Shown here in pieces: positions 9,696-18,618 of a stretch of 64,000 bases of DNA. A program made the translations under genes and the position numbers. How positions within the stretch are numbered: position 1 is the first letter of the stretch; each line of letters begins with the position of its first letter. Where the stretch lies: positions 372,001 through 436,000 of the forward strand of contig NZ_JACIJG010000001.1 of the NCBI RefSeq assembly GCF_014199265.1. The letters run 5' to 3'. Source of the DNA: Brucella daejeonensis. Its GTDB lineage: Bacteria > Pseudomonadota > Alphaproteobacteria > Rhizobiales > Rhizobiaceae. The notes below the pieces were generated by a model. That model saw only the letters and a program-made list of their open reading frames with translations. It ran no database searches and was not told the origin of the DNA.

Positions 9696-9726
9696 TTGCT
9701 CCTCTAGTCACTAGAGGATGTAGACC
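9696..9726 (+). promoter_or_regulatory. MerR-type operator-promoter of the metal ATPase
   Basis: A -35 TTGCTC (9696-9701) and a -10 TAGACC (9721-9726) are separated by 19 bases, the over-long spacer typical of MerR activation. The spacer region holds a perfect 17-base palindrome CCTCTAGTCACTAGAGG at 9701-9717. The layout parallels the zntA promoter of enteric bacteria. Confidence 0.8.
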
Positions 9727-9768
9727 TTGCTCGACACAATTCAAGAGCAGTGCCGAAAAGAGCAGATC

Positions 9769-11910
9769 ATGAGTGAAACGATGAACCAGATTCGCTTTCG
9801 TATTGACGGGATGGACTGTGCTTCCTGCGCGGCCAAGATCGATACCGCCGTGCGCCGCCTGCCGGGCGTGACGGATGTGTCGGTTTCCGTCACCAATGGC
9901 GCCATGACCGTCAATCATGACGGGATGGCTGCAAGTGACGAGATTGCCGGCAAGGTGACGGCGCTCGGCTACAGGACCACGCTTGCCGGGAAGGCCGATA
10001 CGGCTAGCGCCGGGATAGCCCCGAAGAACGGAGCACCGGCAAAACCCCTGCCGTGGTGGCGCTCGAAAAAGGGGCAGATGATGCTTGCCTGCGGCGGCGG
10101 GCTGGTTGCCGCCTATGGTGTGGGGCATCTTTATCCGGCGATTGCGCTCTGGGCCTTCACGGCGGCGATGCTGATCGGCCTGGTGCCGATTGCCCGGCGC
10201 GCCTGGATGGCGGCCATCAACGGCACGCCCTTTTCCATCGAAATGCTGATGACGATCGCAGCCATCGGCGCGATGTTCATCGGCGCGACCGAGGAAGCGG
10301 CTGCGGTCGTGTTCCTGTTCCTTGTCGGCGAATTGCTCGAAGGCGTTGCCGCCGGAAAGGCGCGCGCCAGCATCCAGTCGCTGACCGCGCTGGTGCCGAA
10401 GACGGCCTTTCTTGAGAAGAACGGTACGGCGACGGAAGTGGCCGCGGACGGTCTGGCGGTCGGCGACGTCATTTCCGTGCGTCCGGGCGACCGGATGCCC
10501 GCCGATGGCGAAATCCTCTCCGGCGAAAGCGCTGTCGATGAAGCGCCCGTCACCGGCGAAAGCACGCCGGTCGGCAAGGGCGCGGGCGATACGGTTTTCG
10601 CAGGCACGATCAACGGGGACGGCCTGTTGCGGGTGAAAGTGACCGCAGCCGCGCAGGACAACACCATTGCCCGCGTCGTGCGGCTGGTGGAGGAAGCGCA
10701 GGAGGCCAAGGCGCCGACCGAACGTTTCATCAACCGCTTCTCGACCTATTATACGCCGGGCGTGGTGGTCGTGGCGGCGCTCGTCGCCATATTGCCGCCG
10801 CTCGCGGGCGGCGGTGACTGGAGCGAATGGATTTATAAGGGCCTTGCGATCCTTCTGATCGGTTGCCCCTGCGCGCTGGTCATTTCCACGCCGGCTGCCA
10901 TTGCGGCGGCTCTATCGTCTGGCGCACGGCGTGGCCTTCTGATGAAGGGCGGAGCGGTGCTGGAAACCATCGGCAAGATCACCGCCGCCTGTTTCGACAA
11001 GACCGGCACGCTGACCGAAGGCAAGCCGAAAGTGACCGATATTCTCGCAGCCGACCTGCCGGAAGATGAGGTGCTGCGTCTTGCCGCTTCGCTGGATGCA
11101 GGCTCAAGCCATCCGCTGGCGCTCGCCATCGTGAACGCCGCCGGACAGCGCGGGCTGAAGCTGTCCGTCGTTGCCGAGGGCCGGGCGCATGGCGGCAAGG
11201 GCGTGTCGGGTACGGTCGGCGAGACGCAACTGTTCCTGGGGTCGCGCCGCGCCGCCGGCGATATTGCCGCCATCCCGGATGCGCTTGCGAGCCGGATCGC
11301 CGCCTGCAACGACCAGGGAAAGACGGTTTCCGTTCTTGTCGCGGACGGCAGGATCGCCGGAGCCATCGCCATGCGGGACGAACCGCGCGCGGATGCCATT
11401 GCGGGCTTGCAGGAACTGAAAGGCGGCAATATCCGCACCGTCATGCTGACGGGCGACAATCGCCGTACTGCGGAAGCCATCGGGCGCGACCTTGGTATCG
11501 AGGTGCACGCGGAACTCCTGCCCGAAGACAAGCAGCGTATTGTCGGCGAATTGCGTAAGGAGAGGCTGATCGTCGCCAAGGTCGGAGACGGCATCAACGA
11601 TGCGCCCGCGCTCGCCGCTGCCGATGTCGGTATTGCGATGGGCGGCGGTACGGATGTGGCGCTGGAAACGGCGGATGCCGCCGTGCTGCACGGGCGGGTC
11701 GGTGACGTGGCGCAAATGGTCGATCTGTCGAAGCGGACCATGCGCAATATCCACCAGAATATCGCCATGGCGCTCGGGCTGAAGGCCGTTTTCCTCGTGA
11801 CCACCGTGCTGGGCATTACCGGCCTGTGGCCCGCAATTCTGGCCGATACCGGTGCGACCGTTCTGGTGACGATCAACGCGCTGCGGCTTTTGAGGCAACC
11901 GGCACGGTAA
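9769..11910 (+). CDS. zntA: Zn/Cd/Pb-translocating P1B-type ATPase
   Basis: Inner-membrane efflux ATPase of 713 residues. An N-terminal heavy-metal-associated domain carries MDCASC at about 15-20. The membrane CPC motif (GCPCALVIS) is near residue 365, the phosphorylation motif DKTGTLTE near 409, and the hinge GDGINDAPAL near 605. The last membrane helices hold GLKAVF and DTGATVLVTINALRLL, with the Lys and Asp-x-Gly typical of the ZntA (P1B-2) subgroup rather than the copper CopA group. The ATG at 9769 is preferred. An upstream TTG at 9727 would fall within the promoter transcript start. Control is by the divergent MerR protein. Confidence 0.93.
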   Translation: MSETMNQIRFRIDGMDCASCAAKIDTAVRRLPGVTDVSVSVTNGAMTVNHDGMAASDEIAGKVTALGYRTTLAGKADTASAGIAPKNGAPAKPLPWWRSKKGQMMLACGGGLVAAYGVGHLYPAIALWAFTAAMLIGLVPIARRAWMAAINGTPFSIEMLMTIAAIGAMFIGATEEAAAVVFLFLVGELLEGVAAGKARASIQSLTALVPKTAFLEKNGTATEVAADGLAVGDVISVRPGDRMPADGEILSGESAVDEAPVTGESTPVGKGAGDTVFAGTINGDGLLRVKVTAAAQDNTIARVVRLVEEAQEAKAPTERFINRFSTYYTPGVVVVAALVAILPPLAGGGDWSEWIYKGLAILLIGCPCALVISTPAAIAAALSSGARRGLLMKGGAVLETIGKITAACFDKTGTLTEGKPKVTDILAADLPEDEVLRLAASLDAGSSHPLALAIVNAAGQRGLKLSVVAEGRAHGGKGVSGTVGETQLFLGSRRAAGDIAAIPDALASRIAACNDQGKTVSVLVADGRIAGAIAMRDEPRADAIAGLQELKGGNIRTVMLTGDNRRTAEAIGRDLGIEVHAELLPEDKQRIVGELRKERLIVAKVGDGINDAPALAAADVGIAMGGGTDVALETADAAVLHGRVGDVAQMVDLSKRTMRNIHQNIAMALGLKAVFLVTTVLGITGLWPAILADTGATVLVTINALRLLRQPAR

Positions 11911-11924
11911 CAGGGTCAGCGGAT

Positions 11925-11957
11925 GCTCCCGTCCCTCATCCTGAGGAGACGGGAAGC
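11925..11957 (+). terminator. Hairpin between the metal ATPase and the next gene
   Basis: CCCGTC pairs with GACGGG around an inner CCTCA/TGAGG stem, with one bulged A and a tiny TCC loop. There is no clear U-tract. It lies 15 bases past the ATPase stop and between two convergent genes. Confidence 0.45.
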
Positions 11958-11977
11958 TCGGACAGGAGGCGGGACGT

Positions 11978-12472
11978 TCACTCGCCGATCAGGGTGCGGA
12001 TGCGTTCGCCATATTGCTTGCCGAAGGCAAGGTGATCGGGATTGATGCCCTTCAACTCATCGACGAGCTGCGGTTCGTCTTCCGCATCGGCGGCGGCGAG
12101 GCTGCTCATCAGGGCAAAATAGCCGACTATATAATCCCGCGGCGTGATATTCTGGGCCTTGAGCACCTCGACGACCTGCGGCCGGGCCTCGATGCTCTTG
12201 ACCATCTTGTCGAAGGAAGGGGAAGGGTCCTGTCCTTCTTCCTCGGTCGCGGAAAGCTCCATGGTTTCAAGTTGTTCCTGAATCTTCTCCATACGGGAGA
12301 GGAAATCCTCGCTGAGCCTGAAATTGTTGATTTCGGCGGGCGTCTCTTCTGGCGCGACGTCAAGAAGGTCGTCGGCGAAGGCGGTGCCGCTGGAAAAAAC
12401 CGGCAGGGCGGCAAGCGAGAGGCCGAGGAAAACGGCGCAGCCAGCAATCTTGAAACGGGAAAATACCGTCAT
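11978..12472 (-). CDS. Small exported protein of unknown function
   Basis: A 164-residue protein with a clear signal peptide: basic start MTVFSRFK, a hydrophobic core to about residue 30, and the cleavage motif AFA before DDLLDV. The mature part is acidic and probably helical (MEKIQEQLETMEL). It includes a region with ITPRDYIVGYFALMSSLAAA that could be a helix bundle. I recognise no catalytic motif. It lies downstream of gloB on the same strand with an 84-base gap, which is probably coincidence. Confidence 0.65.
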   Translation of the reverse strand: MTVFSRFKIAGCAVFLGLSLAALPVFSSGTAFADDLLDVAPEETPAEINNFRLSEDFLSRMEKIQEQLETMELSATEEEGQDPSPSFDKMVKSIEARPQVVEVLKAQNITPRDYIVGYFALMSSLAAADAEDEPQLVDELKGINPDHLAFGKQYGERIRTLIGE

Positions 12473-12556
12473 TGTTTCATCCTCGATATGTCAGCATCTG
12501 TTCCAAAAGTCGCGATGCCGGTCTGCAAACGGCAATTTGTGTCAAGCACCGGACCC

Positions 12557-13339
12557 TCAGAACAGGTCCTTGCGCTTGCGGATTTCGGCAAACACCGCCT
12601 CGTCGGGGGCGTCCTGCAAGCCGAGACGGCTGCGAATGCCCGCATCGTGCCAGCGCAGGAAGGGATTGGTCGCCATTTCGAGCGCGATGCTCGACGGCAG
12701 CGTCATGCGATCGGCCGAGCGAAGCCGCGCGATTTCGGCAGCGCGCTCCTTGAGCGCGGAATTGCCGGGATCGATGGTCAGCGCAAACCGGGCATTGCTC
12801 TCGGTATATTCATGGCCGCAATAGACGGCGGTGTCGCCGGGAAGCGAAATCAGCTTCTGTAGCGACCGGAACATGGTCGAGGGCGTTCCCTCGAACAGCC
12901 GTCCGCAGCCGAGCGCGAACAGCGTGTCGCCGGTGAAGACCACTTTCGCGTCGGGAAGATGGTAGGAGATTTCGCCCGCCGTGTGGCCGGGCGTCGCGAT
13001 GACCTTCACCCTGAAAAGCCCGAAAGTGAACGCATCGCCGTCCTTCACGGTGCGGTCTATGCCCGGAATCCTGGCTTCCTCGGCCTTGGGGCCGATGATG
13101 CTGACGCCATACTTCGCCTTCAGCGCCTCATTGCCTTCGACATGATCGAGGTGGTGATGCGTGGTGAAGACGAAATCGAGCGTCCAGCCGCGCCGCTTCA
13201 GCGCTGCCTCGATCGCCGCCGCATCGGGCGCGTCGATAGAGGCGGTGAGGGCGCTTTCCGGGTCGTGGATCAGGACGCCATAATTGTCGCTGCGGCAGAT
13301 GAACTGTTCGATTTCAAGCCGTGGTTCGATCCCGGACAT
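12557..13339 (-). CDS. gloB: Hydroxyacylglutathione hydrolase (glyoxalase II)
   Basis: Cytoplasmic metallo-beta-lactamase-fold enzyme that hydrolyses S-lactoylglutathione to lactate and glutathione, the second step of methylglyoxal detoxification. The length of 260 residues fits. The dinuclear metal motif THHHLDH is at 60-66. Further metal ligands appear in TPGHTAGEISYH and in FTGDTLFALGCGRLFEG, and the glutathione-binding YCGHEYTESN follows. The start MSGIEPRLEIEQF is the natural family start. Confidence 0.95.
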   Translation of the reverse strand: MSGIEPRLEIEQFICRSDNYGVLIHDPESALTASIDAPDAAAIEAALKRRGWTLDFVFTTHHHLDHVEGNEALKAKYGVSIIGPKAEEARIPGIDRTVKDGDAFTFGLFRVKVIATPGHTAGEISYHLPDAKVVFTGDTLFALGCGRLFEGTPSTMFRSLQKLISLPGDTAVYCGHEYTESNARFALTIDPGNSALKERAAEIARLRSADRMTLPSSIALEMATNPFLRWHDAGIRSRLGLQDAPDEAVFAEIRKRKDLF

Positions 13340-13363
13340 GGCGTCCTCCCTCCTGTCATGCGG

Positions 13364-14026
13364 TCATGATGCGGTGTTGCTGTCTTCGGCCAGCGAGTGT
13401 TTCTGAATAAGCGGCATTTGTAAAAGCGTGAAGACAATGGTGATGGGCATGATGCCCCAGACCTTGAACGATACCCAGGCGTCGGTCGAGAAATTGCGCC
13501 AGACGATCTCGTTCACGATGGCGAGGAAGATGAAGAACAGGCCCCAGCGCAGCGTGAGCTTTCTCCAGCCTTCGGCGTCGAGCCGGAAGGCGGAATCGAA
13601 CACATAGCCGAGCAGGGATTTGCCGAAGAAGAGGCCGCCGAGCAGGATCGCGCCGAACAGCGTGTTGACGATGGTCGGCTTCATCTTGATGAAGGTGTCG
13701 TTATGCAGCCACAGCGTCAGCGCTCCGAATACCAGCACCACGATGCCGGAAACGAGCGGCATGATCGGCAGGGTGCGGGTCATCGACCATGAGATGACAA
13801 GCGCGATGACGGTCGCCGCCATGAAGAGCGCGGTGGCCAGGAAGATCGGCGCGCCGATGGAGCCGAGAACGGGAAAGCGCTCGATCAGCATTTCGCCGCG
13901 CGCATTGGCAAAGAAGAAGACCAGAAGCGGCCCCAGTTCCAGCGCGAGCTTCAGGAGCGGCGGAACTTCCTTGCGTTCCGCTTCGCTTTTCCGGGCCGGG
14001 TCGCTTTCAAAAATATGCTTTTCCAT
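13364..14026 (-). CDS. yciB: Inner-membrane septation protein A family (YciB/IspZ)
   Basis: Polytopic membrane protein of 220 residues from the YciB (septation protein A) family, linked to envelope integrity and cell division. Five or six hydrophobic helices are visible. Family segments include [19 protein letters not shown] near the N-terminus and the W-rich motif [20 protein letters not shown]. The start ATG shares one base with the ftsY stop (TAATG), showing translational coupling at the end of the dapF-mtaB-ftsY-yciB operon. A short C-terminal polar tail follows the last helix. Confidence 0.92.
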   Translation of the reverse strand: MEKHIFESDPARKSEAERKEVPPLLKLALELGPLLVFFFANARGEMLIERFPVLGSIGAPIFLATALFMAATVIALVISWSMTRTLPIMPLVSGIVVLVFGALTLWLHNDTFIKMKPTIVNTLFGAILLGGLFFGKSLLGYVFDSAFRLDAEGWRKLTLRWGLFFIFLAIVNEIVWRNFSTDAWVSFKVWGIMPITIVFTLLQMPLIQKHSLAEDSNTAS

Positions 14027-15417
14027 TACGCTACTCCAGCAATAGCCTGCGCGAAATCGCTGGCCGCGAAGGGTTCGAGGTCGTCGACGCCTTCGCCGAC
14101 GCCGATGAAATAGACCGGCAATTTGTGCCTGGCCGAGATCGCGACCAGAATGCCGCCGCGCGCGGTTCCGTCAAGCTTGGTCATGACGAGACCGTTGACG
14201 CCGGCGATATTCTTGAAAATCTCGACCTGGTTGAGCGCGTTCTGGCCAGTGGTGGCATCGAGCGTCTGAAGCACCGTGTGCGGCGCTTCCGGGTCGTGCT
14301 TGCCGAGAACGCGCACGATCTTGGCCAGTTCTTCCATCAGTTCGGCCTTGTTCTGGAGACGGCCCGCCGTGTCGATGATGAGCACGTCGCTGCCTGCTTC
14401 CCTGGCCTTTTCCCACGCGTCATAGGCAAGCCCCGCCGCATCGGCGCCGAGCTTGGAGGAGACGACCGGCGAACCGGTGCGCTCGCCCCAGATGTGGAGC
14501 TGTTCGATTGCGGCAGCGCGGAACGTGTCGCCCGCCGCCAGCATGACCTTGAGGCCGCCGGCGGTCAGTTTTGCCGCGAGCTTGCCGATGGTGGTGGTCT
14601 TGCCGGTGCCGTTGACGCCGACGACCAGAATGACATGCGGTTTGTGCGACAGGTCGAGTTCCAGCGGCTTTGCGACGGGGGAGAGCACCTTTTCGATCTC
14701 GGCGCTCATGATGGCGCGGACTTCCTCACCGGTGACATCCTTGCCGTACCGGCCCGAGGCCAGTGCATCGGTAACGCGCATCGCCGTTTCCAGTCCAAGG
14801 TCGGCCTGGATCAGCACGTCTTCCAGATCCTGCAAGGTGTCGTCATCCAGCTTGCGCCTGGTGAAGATGCCGCCGATGGATTCGCTGAGCGAACTGGACG
14901 AGCGGGCAAGGCCGCGCCGCAGGCGCTCGAACCATGAGAGCTTCGGCTGGGGCGTCACCTCGACGGGGGACTCTTCCTGCTGTTCCTCGACGGCTTTGGC
15001 GACCTTGACCTTCTTGGGCTTGGCCGGTGCCGGAACAGGGGTGGAGTCCGGTGCCGGAGCTTCCGGCTCTTCGGCGCGTTCCGGTTCGATGGCAGGTTCA
15101 GGCTCGGGAGCCGGTTGTTCGACGACAGGTTCCGCAATTGGCTGTTCGACCGGCGGTGTTTCCGCCGGAACCGGTTCCACGACGGGCGGTTCCACGGCGG
15201 GCGGTTCCATGACGGGGGGCTGCTCGATCGGGATTTCGATCTCGGCAACCGGATGTTCCGGTTCGGGTTTCGGCTCCCGGGCGGTTTCGACGGCGGGCGC
15301 TTCGGCAGGTTCGGGCACCTGCGTTTCCACGGTTTCCGGGGTCGATTCTTCGACCGGCTTTTCCTCAACCTCCTTCTTGCCGAAGGAGAACATTTTCTTG
15401 ATGAAGCCCATTGCCAT
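14026..15417 (-). CDS. ftsY: Signal recognition particle receptor FtsY
   Basis: GTPase receptor that docks the SRP-ribosome complex to the inner membrane. The 463 residues comprise an unusually long acidic, proline- and glutamate-rich N-terminal A domain (about 15-150), then the NG domain. G1 is [10 protein letters not shown] at about 265-275, followed by DTAGR near 350 and [10 protein letters not shown] near 430. A short basic amphipathic start ([13 protein letters not shown]) could bind membrane. An ATG two codons downstream is an alternative start. The stop overlaps the next gene by one base. Confidence 0.96.
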   Translation of the reverse strand: MAMGFIKKMFSFGKKEVEEKPVEESTPETVETQVPEPAEAPAVETAREPKPEPEHPVAEIEIPIEQPPVMEPPAVEPPVVEPVPAETPPVEQPIAEPVVEQPAPEPEPAIEPERAEEPEAPAPDSTPVPAPAKPKKVKVAKAVEEQQEESPVEVTPQPKLSWFERLRRGLARSSSSLSESIGGIFTRRKLDDDTLQDLEDVLIQADLGLETAMRVTDALASGRYGKDVTGEEVRAIMSAEIEKVLSPVAKPLELDLSHKPHVILVVGVNGTGKTTTIGKLAAKLTAGGLKVMLAAGDTFRAAAIEQLHIWGERTGSPVVSSKLGADAAGLAYDAWEKAREAGSDVLIIDTAGRLQNKAELMEELAKIVRVLGKHDPEAPHTVLQTLDATTGQNALNQVEIFKNIAGVNGLVMTKLDGTARGGILVAISARHKLPVYFIGVGEGVDDLEPFAASDFAQAIAGVA

Positions 15418-15434
15418 GAATTTTTATGCCCTGT

Positions 15435-16718
15435 TTAAGCCGCTTTCGGCTCTGCCTGACGGGTGAGGAGTTTTTCCCCGTCATGGCCTGTCACGATGGA
15501 TTCGATGATTTCGCCGGGATTGCCCCCATCGACGGCGGCAAGCGTGAAGCCTTCCGTGCGGGCGATGCCCTGCTTCTCGACCAGAAGACGCTGGCGCGTG
15601 CCGTCAAGTGCGGCGAGATGCTTTTCATAGGCGCGGTCGCCGACGGCGCGCAGGCGCGCGGCGCGTTCCTTGACGATCTCCCGGCGAACCTGCGGCATAC
15701 GCGCAGCAGGCGTCCCCTCGCGGGCGCTATAGGGAAAGACATGCAGATGGGTGAGGCCGCATTCCTCGACGATCTTCAGTGAATTCTGGAACATCTCTTC
15801 GGTTTCGGTCGGGAAACCGGCAATGATGTCCGCGCCGAAAACGATGTCGGGGCGAAGCCCGCGCACCGTCTCGCAGAAGCGGATGGAATCGTCACGCAGA
15901 TGGCGGCGCTTCATGCGCTTCAGGATCATGTCGTCGCCCGCCTGCAAGGACAGGTGCAGATGCGGCATGAGACGCTTTTCATTGGCAATCGCATCCATCA
16001 ACTCGTCATCGGCCTCGATGGAATCGATGGAGGAGAGCCGCAGGCGTTGAAGATCGGGCACCTGATCGAGAACCGTCCTGACGAGCCTGCCAAGGCGGAG
16101 ATTGCCCGGCAGGTCGGGACCGTAGGAGGTCATGTCCACGCCGGTCAGCACCACTTCGGCATAGCCGTTTCCGACGAGCCGTTTGACCTGATCCACCACC
16201 GCGCCCATCGGCACGGAGCGGGAATTGCCGCGTCCATAAGGGATGATGCAGAAGGTACAGCGATGATCGCAGCCATTTTGCACCTGCACGAAGGCGCGCG
16301 CGCGACCCTCGATGGCGTCGACCATGTGGCTCGCGGTTTCGCGCACTTCCATGATATCGTTGACGCGCACCTTCTCGAACTGGTTGACGCCGAAGTCCGG
16401 CAGCATCCGGTAGGAATTGGCTTTCAGCTTTTCCTCATTGCCCAGAACGAGGTCCACCTCGCCCATGGCGGCAAAATTGTCGGCCTCGGTCTGCGCGGCG
16501 CAGCCGGTGACGATGATGCGCGCTTCCGGGTTTTCACGGCGGGCCTTGCGGATCGCCTGACGCGCCTGGCGCACGGCTTCCGCCGTGACCGCGCAGGTAT
16601 TGAAGACGATGGCGCCATCTTTCAGCTCGCCAAGGCCCGCAGCATCGGCCTCGCGTTTCATCACCTCGGACTCATAGGTGTTGAGGCGGCATCCGAATGT
16701 TACGATCTCGACAGCCAT
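15435..16718 (-). CDS. mtaB: tRNA t6A37 methylthiotransferase MtaB
   Basis: Radical-SAM methylthiotransferase that converts t6A to ms2t6A at position 37 of ANN-decoding tRNAs. The 427 residues hold the three N-terminal cluster cysteines (TFGCRLN, FNTCAVT, VTGCAAQ) and the radical SAM triad CDHRCTFC near 150-157, followed by IPYGRGNSRS. It starts on the ATG that overlaps the dapF stop (TGATG). It pairs functionally with tsaD at 62697-63776, which makes the t6A substrate. It could be confused with MiaB, but the sequence and length fit the MtaB branch. Confidence 0.93.
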   Translation of the reverse strand: MAVEIVTFGCRLNTYESEVMKREADAAGLGELKDGAIVFNTCAVTAEAVRQARQAIRKARRENPEARIIVTGCAAQTEADNFAAMGEVDLVLGNEEKLKANSYRMLPDFGVNQFEKVRVNDIMEVRETASHMVDAIEGRARAFVQVQNGCDHRCTFCIIPYGRGNSRSVPMGAVVDQVKRLVGNGYAEVVLTGVDMTSYGPDLPGNLRLGRLVRTVLDQVPDLQRLRLSSIDSIEADDELMDAIANEKRLMPHLHLSLQAGDDMILKRMKRRHLRDDSIRFCETVRGLRPDIVFGADIIAGFPTETEEMFQNSLKIVEECGLTHLHVFPYSAREGTPAARMPQVRREIVKERAARLRAVGDRAYEKHLAALDGTRQRLLVEKQGIARTEGFTLAAVDGGNPGEIIESIVTGHDGEKLLTRQAEPKAA

Positions 16719-17608
16719 CAGGCGGCACCCCGGCTATTGTCGGGGGCGTGCTCCCATTCGCCGGTTGCAGGATCGAACGTGCCGCCGAACTCCCATTCGG
16801 CGGGGCCGGTCATGATGACGTGATCGTCGTCGCGCCATTCGATGCGGAGCGGGCCGCCCGGAACGGTGACGGTGACGGTGCGTCCGGTACGACCCGTGCG
16901 GGCCGCCGAGACGCCCGCGGCGCAGGCGGCGGAACCGCAGGCGCGGGTCAAGCCGACGCCCCGTTCCCATGTGCGCAGGTCCATCGTTTCCGGCGAGGTT
17001 ATGCGCGCAATCGAGATATTGGCGCGCTCGGGAAAGATCGGATCGTGTTCGAGGGCGGAGCCGTATTTTTCCAGCTCATAGGACCAGACGTCGCCGTCCA
17101 CCCAGAAAATGGCGTGCGGATTGCCCATCGAGGCAACTGACGGCGCTTGCAGGACCGGCGCGTCGGCCGGACCGGCGAAAAGCGCGATGGCACGCGTGTC
17201 GGCGACTTCGCGGGCCAGCGGAATATCCTGCCAGCCGAAACGCGGCTTGCCCATGTCCACCGAGATCAGGCCGTTCTCATGCTCGGTCGCGGTGAGGATT
17301 CCGGCGCGGGTTTCGAAGGTGAAGTCGCGCCTGCCACTCTCGCGGGCGAGCGCCTGCACGACACAGCGCGTGCCGTTGCCGCAGGCCTGGGCTTCAGTGC
17401 CGTCGCTGTTGATGATGGCGACGTAATTGTCGGTTCCCGGTGTGCGCGGGTCGTGGATTGCCATGATCTGATCGAAGGCCGTTTCGCCGCCGCCTGCGAG
17501 GCGGATCGCGGCTTCAGGCGTGATCCGGTCGGCGCGACCGCGCATGTCGGCAACGATGATCTGGTTGCCGAGCCCGTTCATCTTGGCGAAGGCTGCCTTG
17601 GTGGCCAT
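16718..17608 (-). CDS. dapF: Diaminopimelate epimerase
   Basis: PLP-independent racemase that converts LL- to meso-diaminopimelate for lysine and peptidoglycan synthesis. The 296 residues carry both catalytic cysteine motifs, ACGNGTRC near 85 and ACGSAACA near 235. The N-terminal [11 protein letters not shown] is the usual family start. It is the first gene of the dapF-mtaB-ftsY-yciB operon and overlaps mtaB by one base. Confidence 0.96.
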   Translation of the reverse strand: MATKAAFAKMNGLGNQIIVADMRGRADRITPEAAIRLAGGGETAFDQIMAIHDPRTPGTDNYVAIINSDGTEAQACGNGTRCVVQALARESGRRDFTFETRAGILTATEHENGLISVDMGKPRFGWQDIPLAREVADTRAIALFAGPADAPVLQAPSVASMGNPHAIFWVDGDVWSYELEKYGSALEHDPIFPERANISIARITSPETMDLRTWERGVGLTRACGSAACAAGVSAARTGRTGRTVTVTVPGGPLRIEWRDDDHVIMTGPAEWEFGGTFDPATGEWEHAPDNSRGAA

Positions 17609-17979
17609 AACTATCGTGGTTCCGTTTTCCTGCGGCTTTGCTGGTGAAGCCTATGGACATTCAGGGTCTATATGGCGGAAAAGCCCGCAAATTGCCAGTG
17701 CCCGTGACAGATTGCAAAAACACGGGACGGCGGCGGCTCCCTGTTCCTTGCGTGGAACCCTGAATGCCGAAACTGTGACCTTCCTGTGCCAGTTCCCGGA
17801 TTATTAAGCGCTTTCAAGCCTCGCTGACGGGTTCTGCGGCCAAAAATGACAGGTGCCGGTGTTGCTTTTTTAACCATATAGCCATTTTATCGGTCCAATA
17901 TTGTCACATTGCACGGCTTCGGTAGGTAAGCCGGGGGCGTCCCCACCCCTGATGAAATACGACGGAAATGGAGAACCTG
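17609..17979. other. Intergenic region between dapF and omp19
   Basis: A 371-base divergent spacer with no plausible gene. The right part is AT-rich and holds the candidate omp19 promoter at 17862-17890. Short open frames on both strands here lack ribosome sites and family resemblance. Confidence 0.6.
17862..17890 (+). promoter_or_regulatory. Candidate omp19 promoter
   Basis: TTGCTT (17862-17867) and TTTTAT (17885-17890) are spaced by 17 bases in the AT-rich part of the spacer. This would give a leader of about 80 bases. Both boxes deviate from consensus, so the call is tentative. Confidence 0.3.
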
Positions 17980-18519
17980 ATGGGAATTTCGAAAGCAAGT
18001 CTGCTCAGCCTCGCGGCAGCTGGCATCGTACTGGCCGGGTGCCAGAGCTCCCGGTTCGGCAATCTCGACACGGTTTCGCCTCCGCCGCCCCCGCCGCCGG
18101 TCAATGCTGCCCCGGCAGGCACGGTGCAGAAGGGTAATCTCGCCTCTCCCAATGCCTCGCAGTTTCCGACCGCTCCGACCACGGACCCGAATGCGCCGGA
18201 CGGCACGCAGGTTGCGAACCTGCCGCCGGCATCCGCGCCGGATGTGACGCCGGGCGCTGTCGCAGGCGTGTGGAATGCATCGCTCGGCGGCCAGAGCTGC
18301 AAGATCGCGACGCCGCAGACAAAATACGGTCAGGGCTATCGCGCAGGTCCGCTGCGCTGCCCCGGCGAACTGGCAAGCCTCGCCTCCTGGGCGGTCAACG
18401 GCAAGCAGCTCGTGCTTTACGATGCGAATGGCGGCACCGTTGCCTCGCTCTATTCTTCGGGCCAGAGCCGCTTCGACGGACAGACTTCGGGCGGTCAGGC
18501 TGTGTCGCTCTCGCGCTGA
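17980..18519 (+). CDS. omp19: Outer membrane lipoprotein Omp19 (protease-inhibitor Inh-like)
   Basis: Surface-exposed lipoprotein of the Brucella Omp19 family, reported in Brucella as a protease inhibitor and immunogen. The 179 residues show a lipoprotein signal ending in the lipobox LAGC (Cys about 20). A proline-rich linker with seven consecutive prolines follows. The C-terminal beta-barrel domain (about 90-178) contains VAGVWNASLGGQSCKIATPQ and the closing CPGELASLASW. The C-terminal domain matches Brucella Omp19 as I remember it, while the linker differs. The start at 17980 is supported by GGAG at 17970-17973. An in-frame ATG at 17968 is less likely. Confidence 0.93.
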   Translation: MGISKASLLSLAAAGIVLAGCQSSRFGNLDTVSPPPPPPPVNAAPAGTVQKGNLASPNASQFPTAPTTDPNAPDGTQVANLPPASAPDVTPGAVAGVWNASLGGQSCKIATPQTKYGQGYRAGPLRCPGELASLASWAVNGKQLVLYDANGGTVASLYSSGQSRFDGQTSGGQAVSLSR

Positions 18520-18558
18520 TTGTTTTCACGCTGCGCCCTCGGTGGCAGCATTCTATGA

Positions 18559-18585
18559 GGCGGAGCGTCTTCGGACGGCTCCGCC
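18559..18585 (+). terminator. Hairpin after omp19
   Basis: GGCGGAGC (18559-18566) pairs with GCTCCGCC (18578-18585), with an inner GTC/GAC and a UUCG-type loop. No U-run follows. It separates omp19 from zapE. Confidence 0.5.
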
Positions 18586-18618
18586 AATTCCCCGATAACG
18601 GTTTCACCGGAACCTGTG

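Noticed and set aside
14453-15466. Plus-strand Ser/Gly-rich frame opposite ftsY that looks like a repetitive surface protein.
   Set aside because: It is the complement of the Pro/Glu-rich A domain of FtsY. The low-complexity look comes from that bias.
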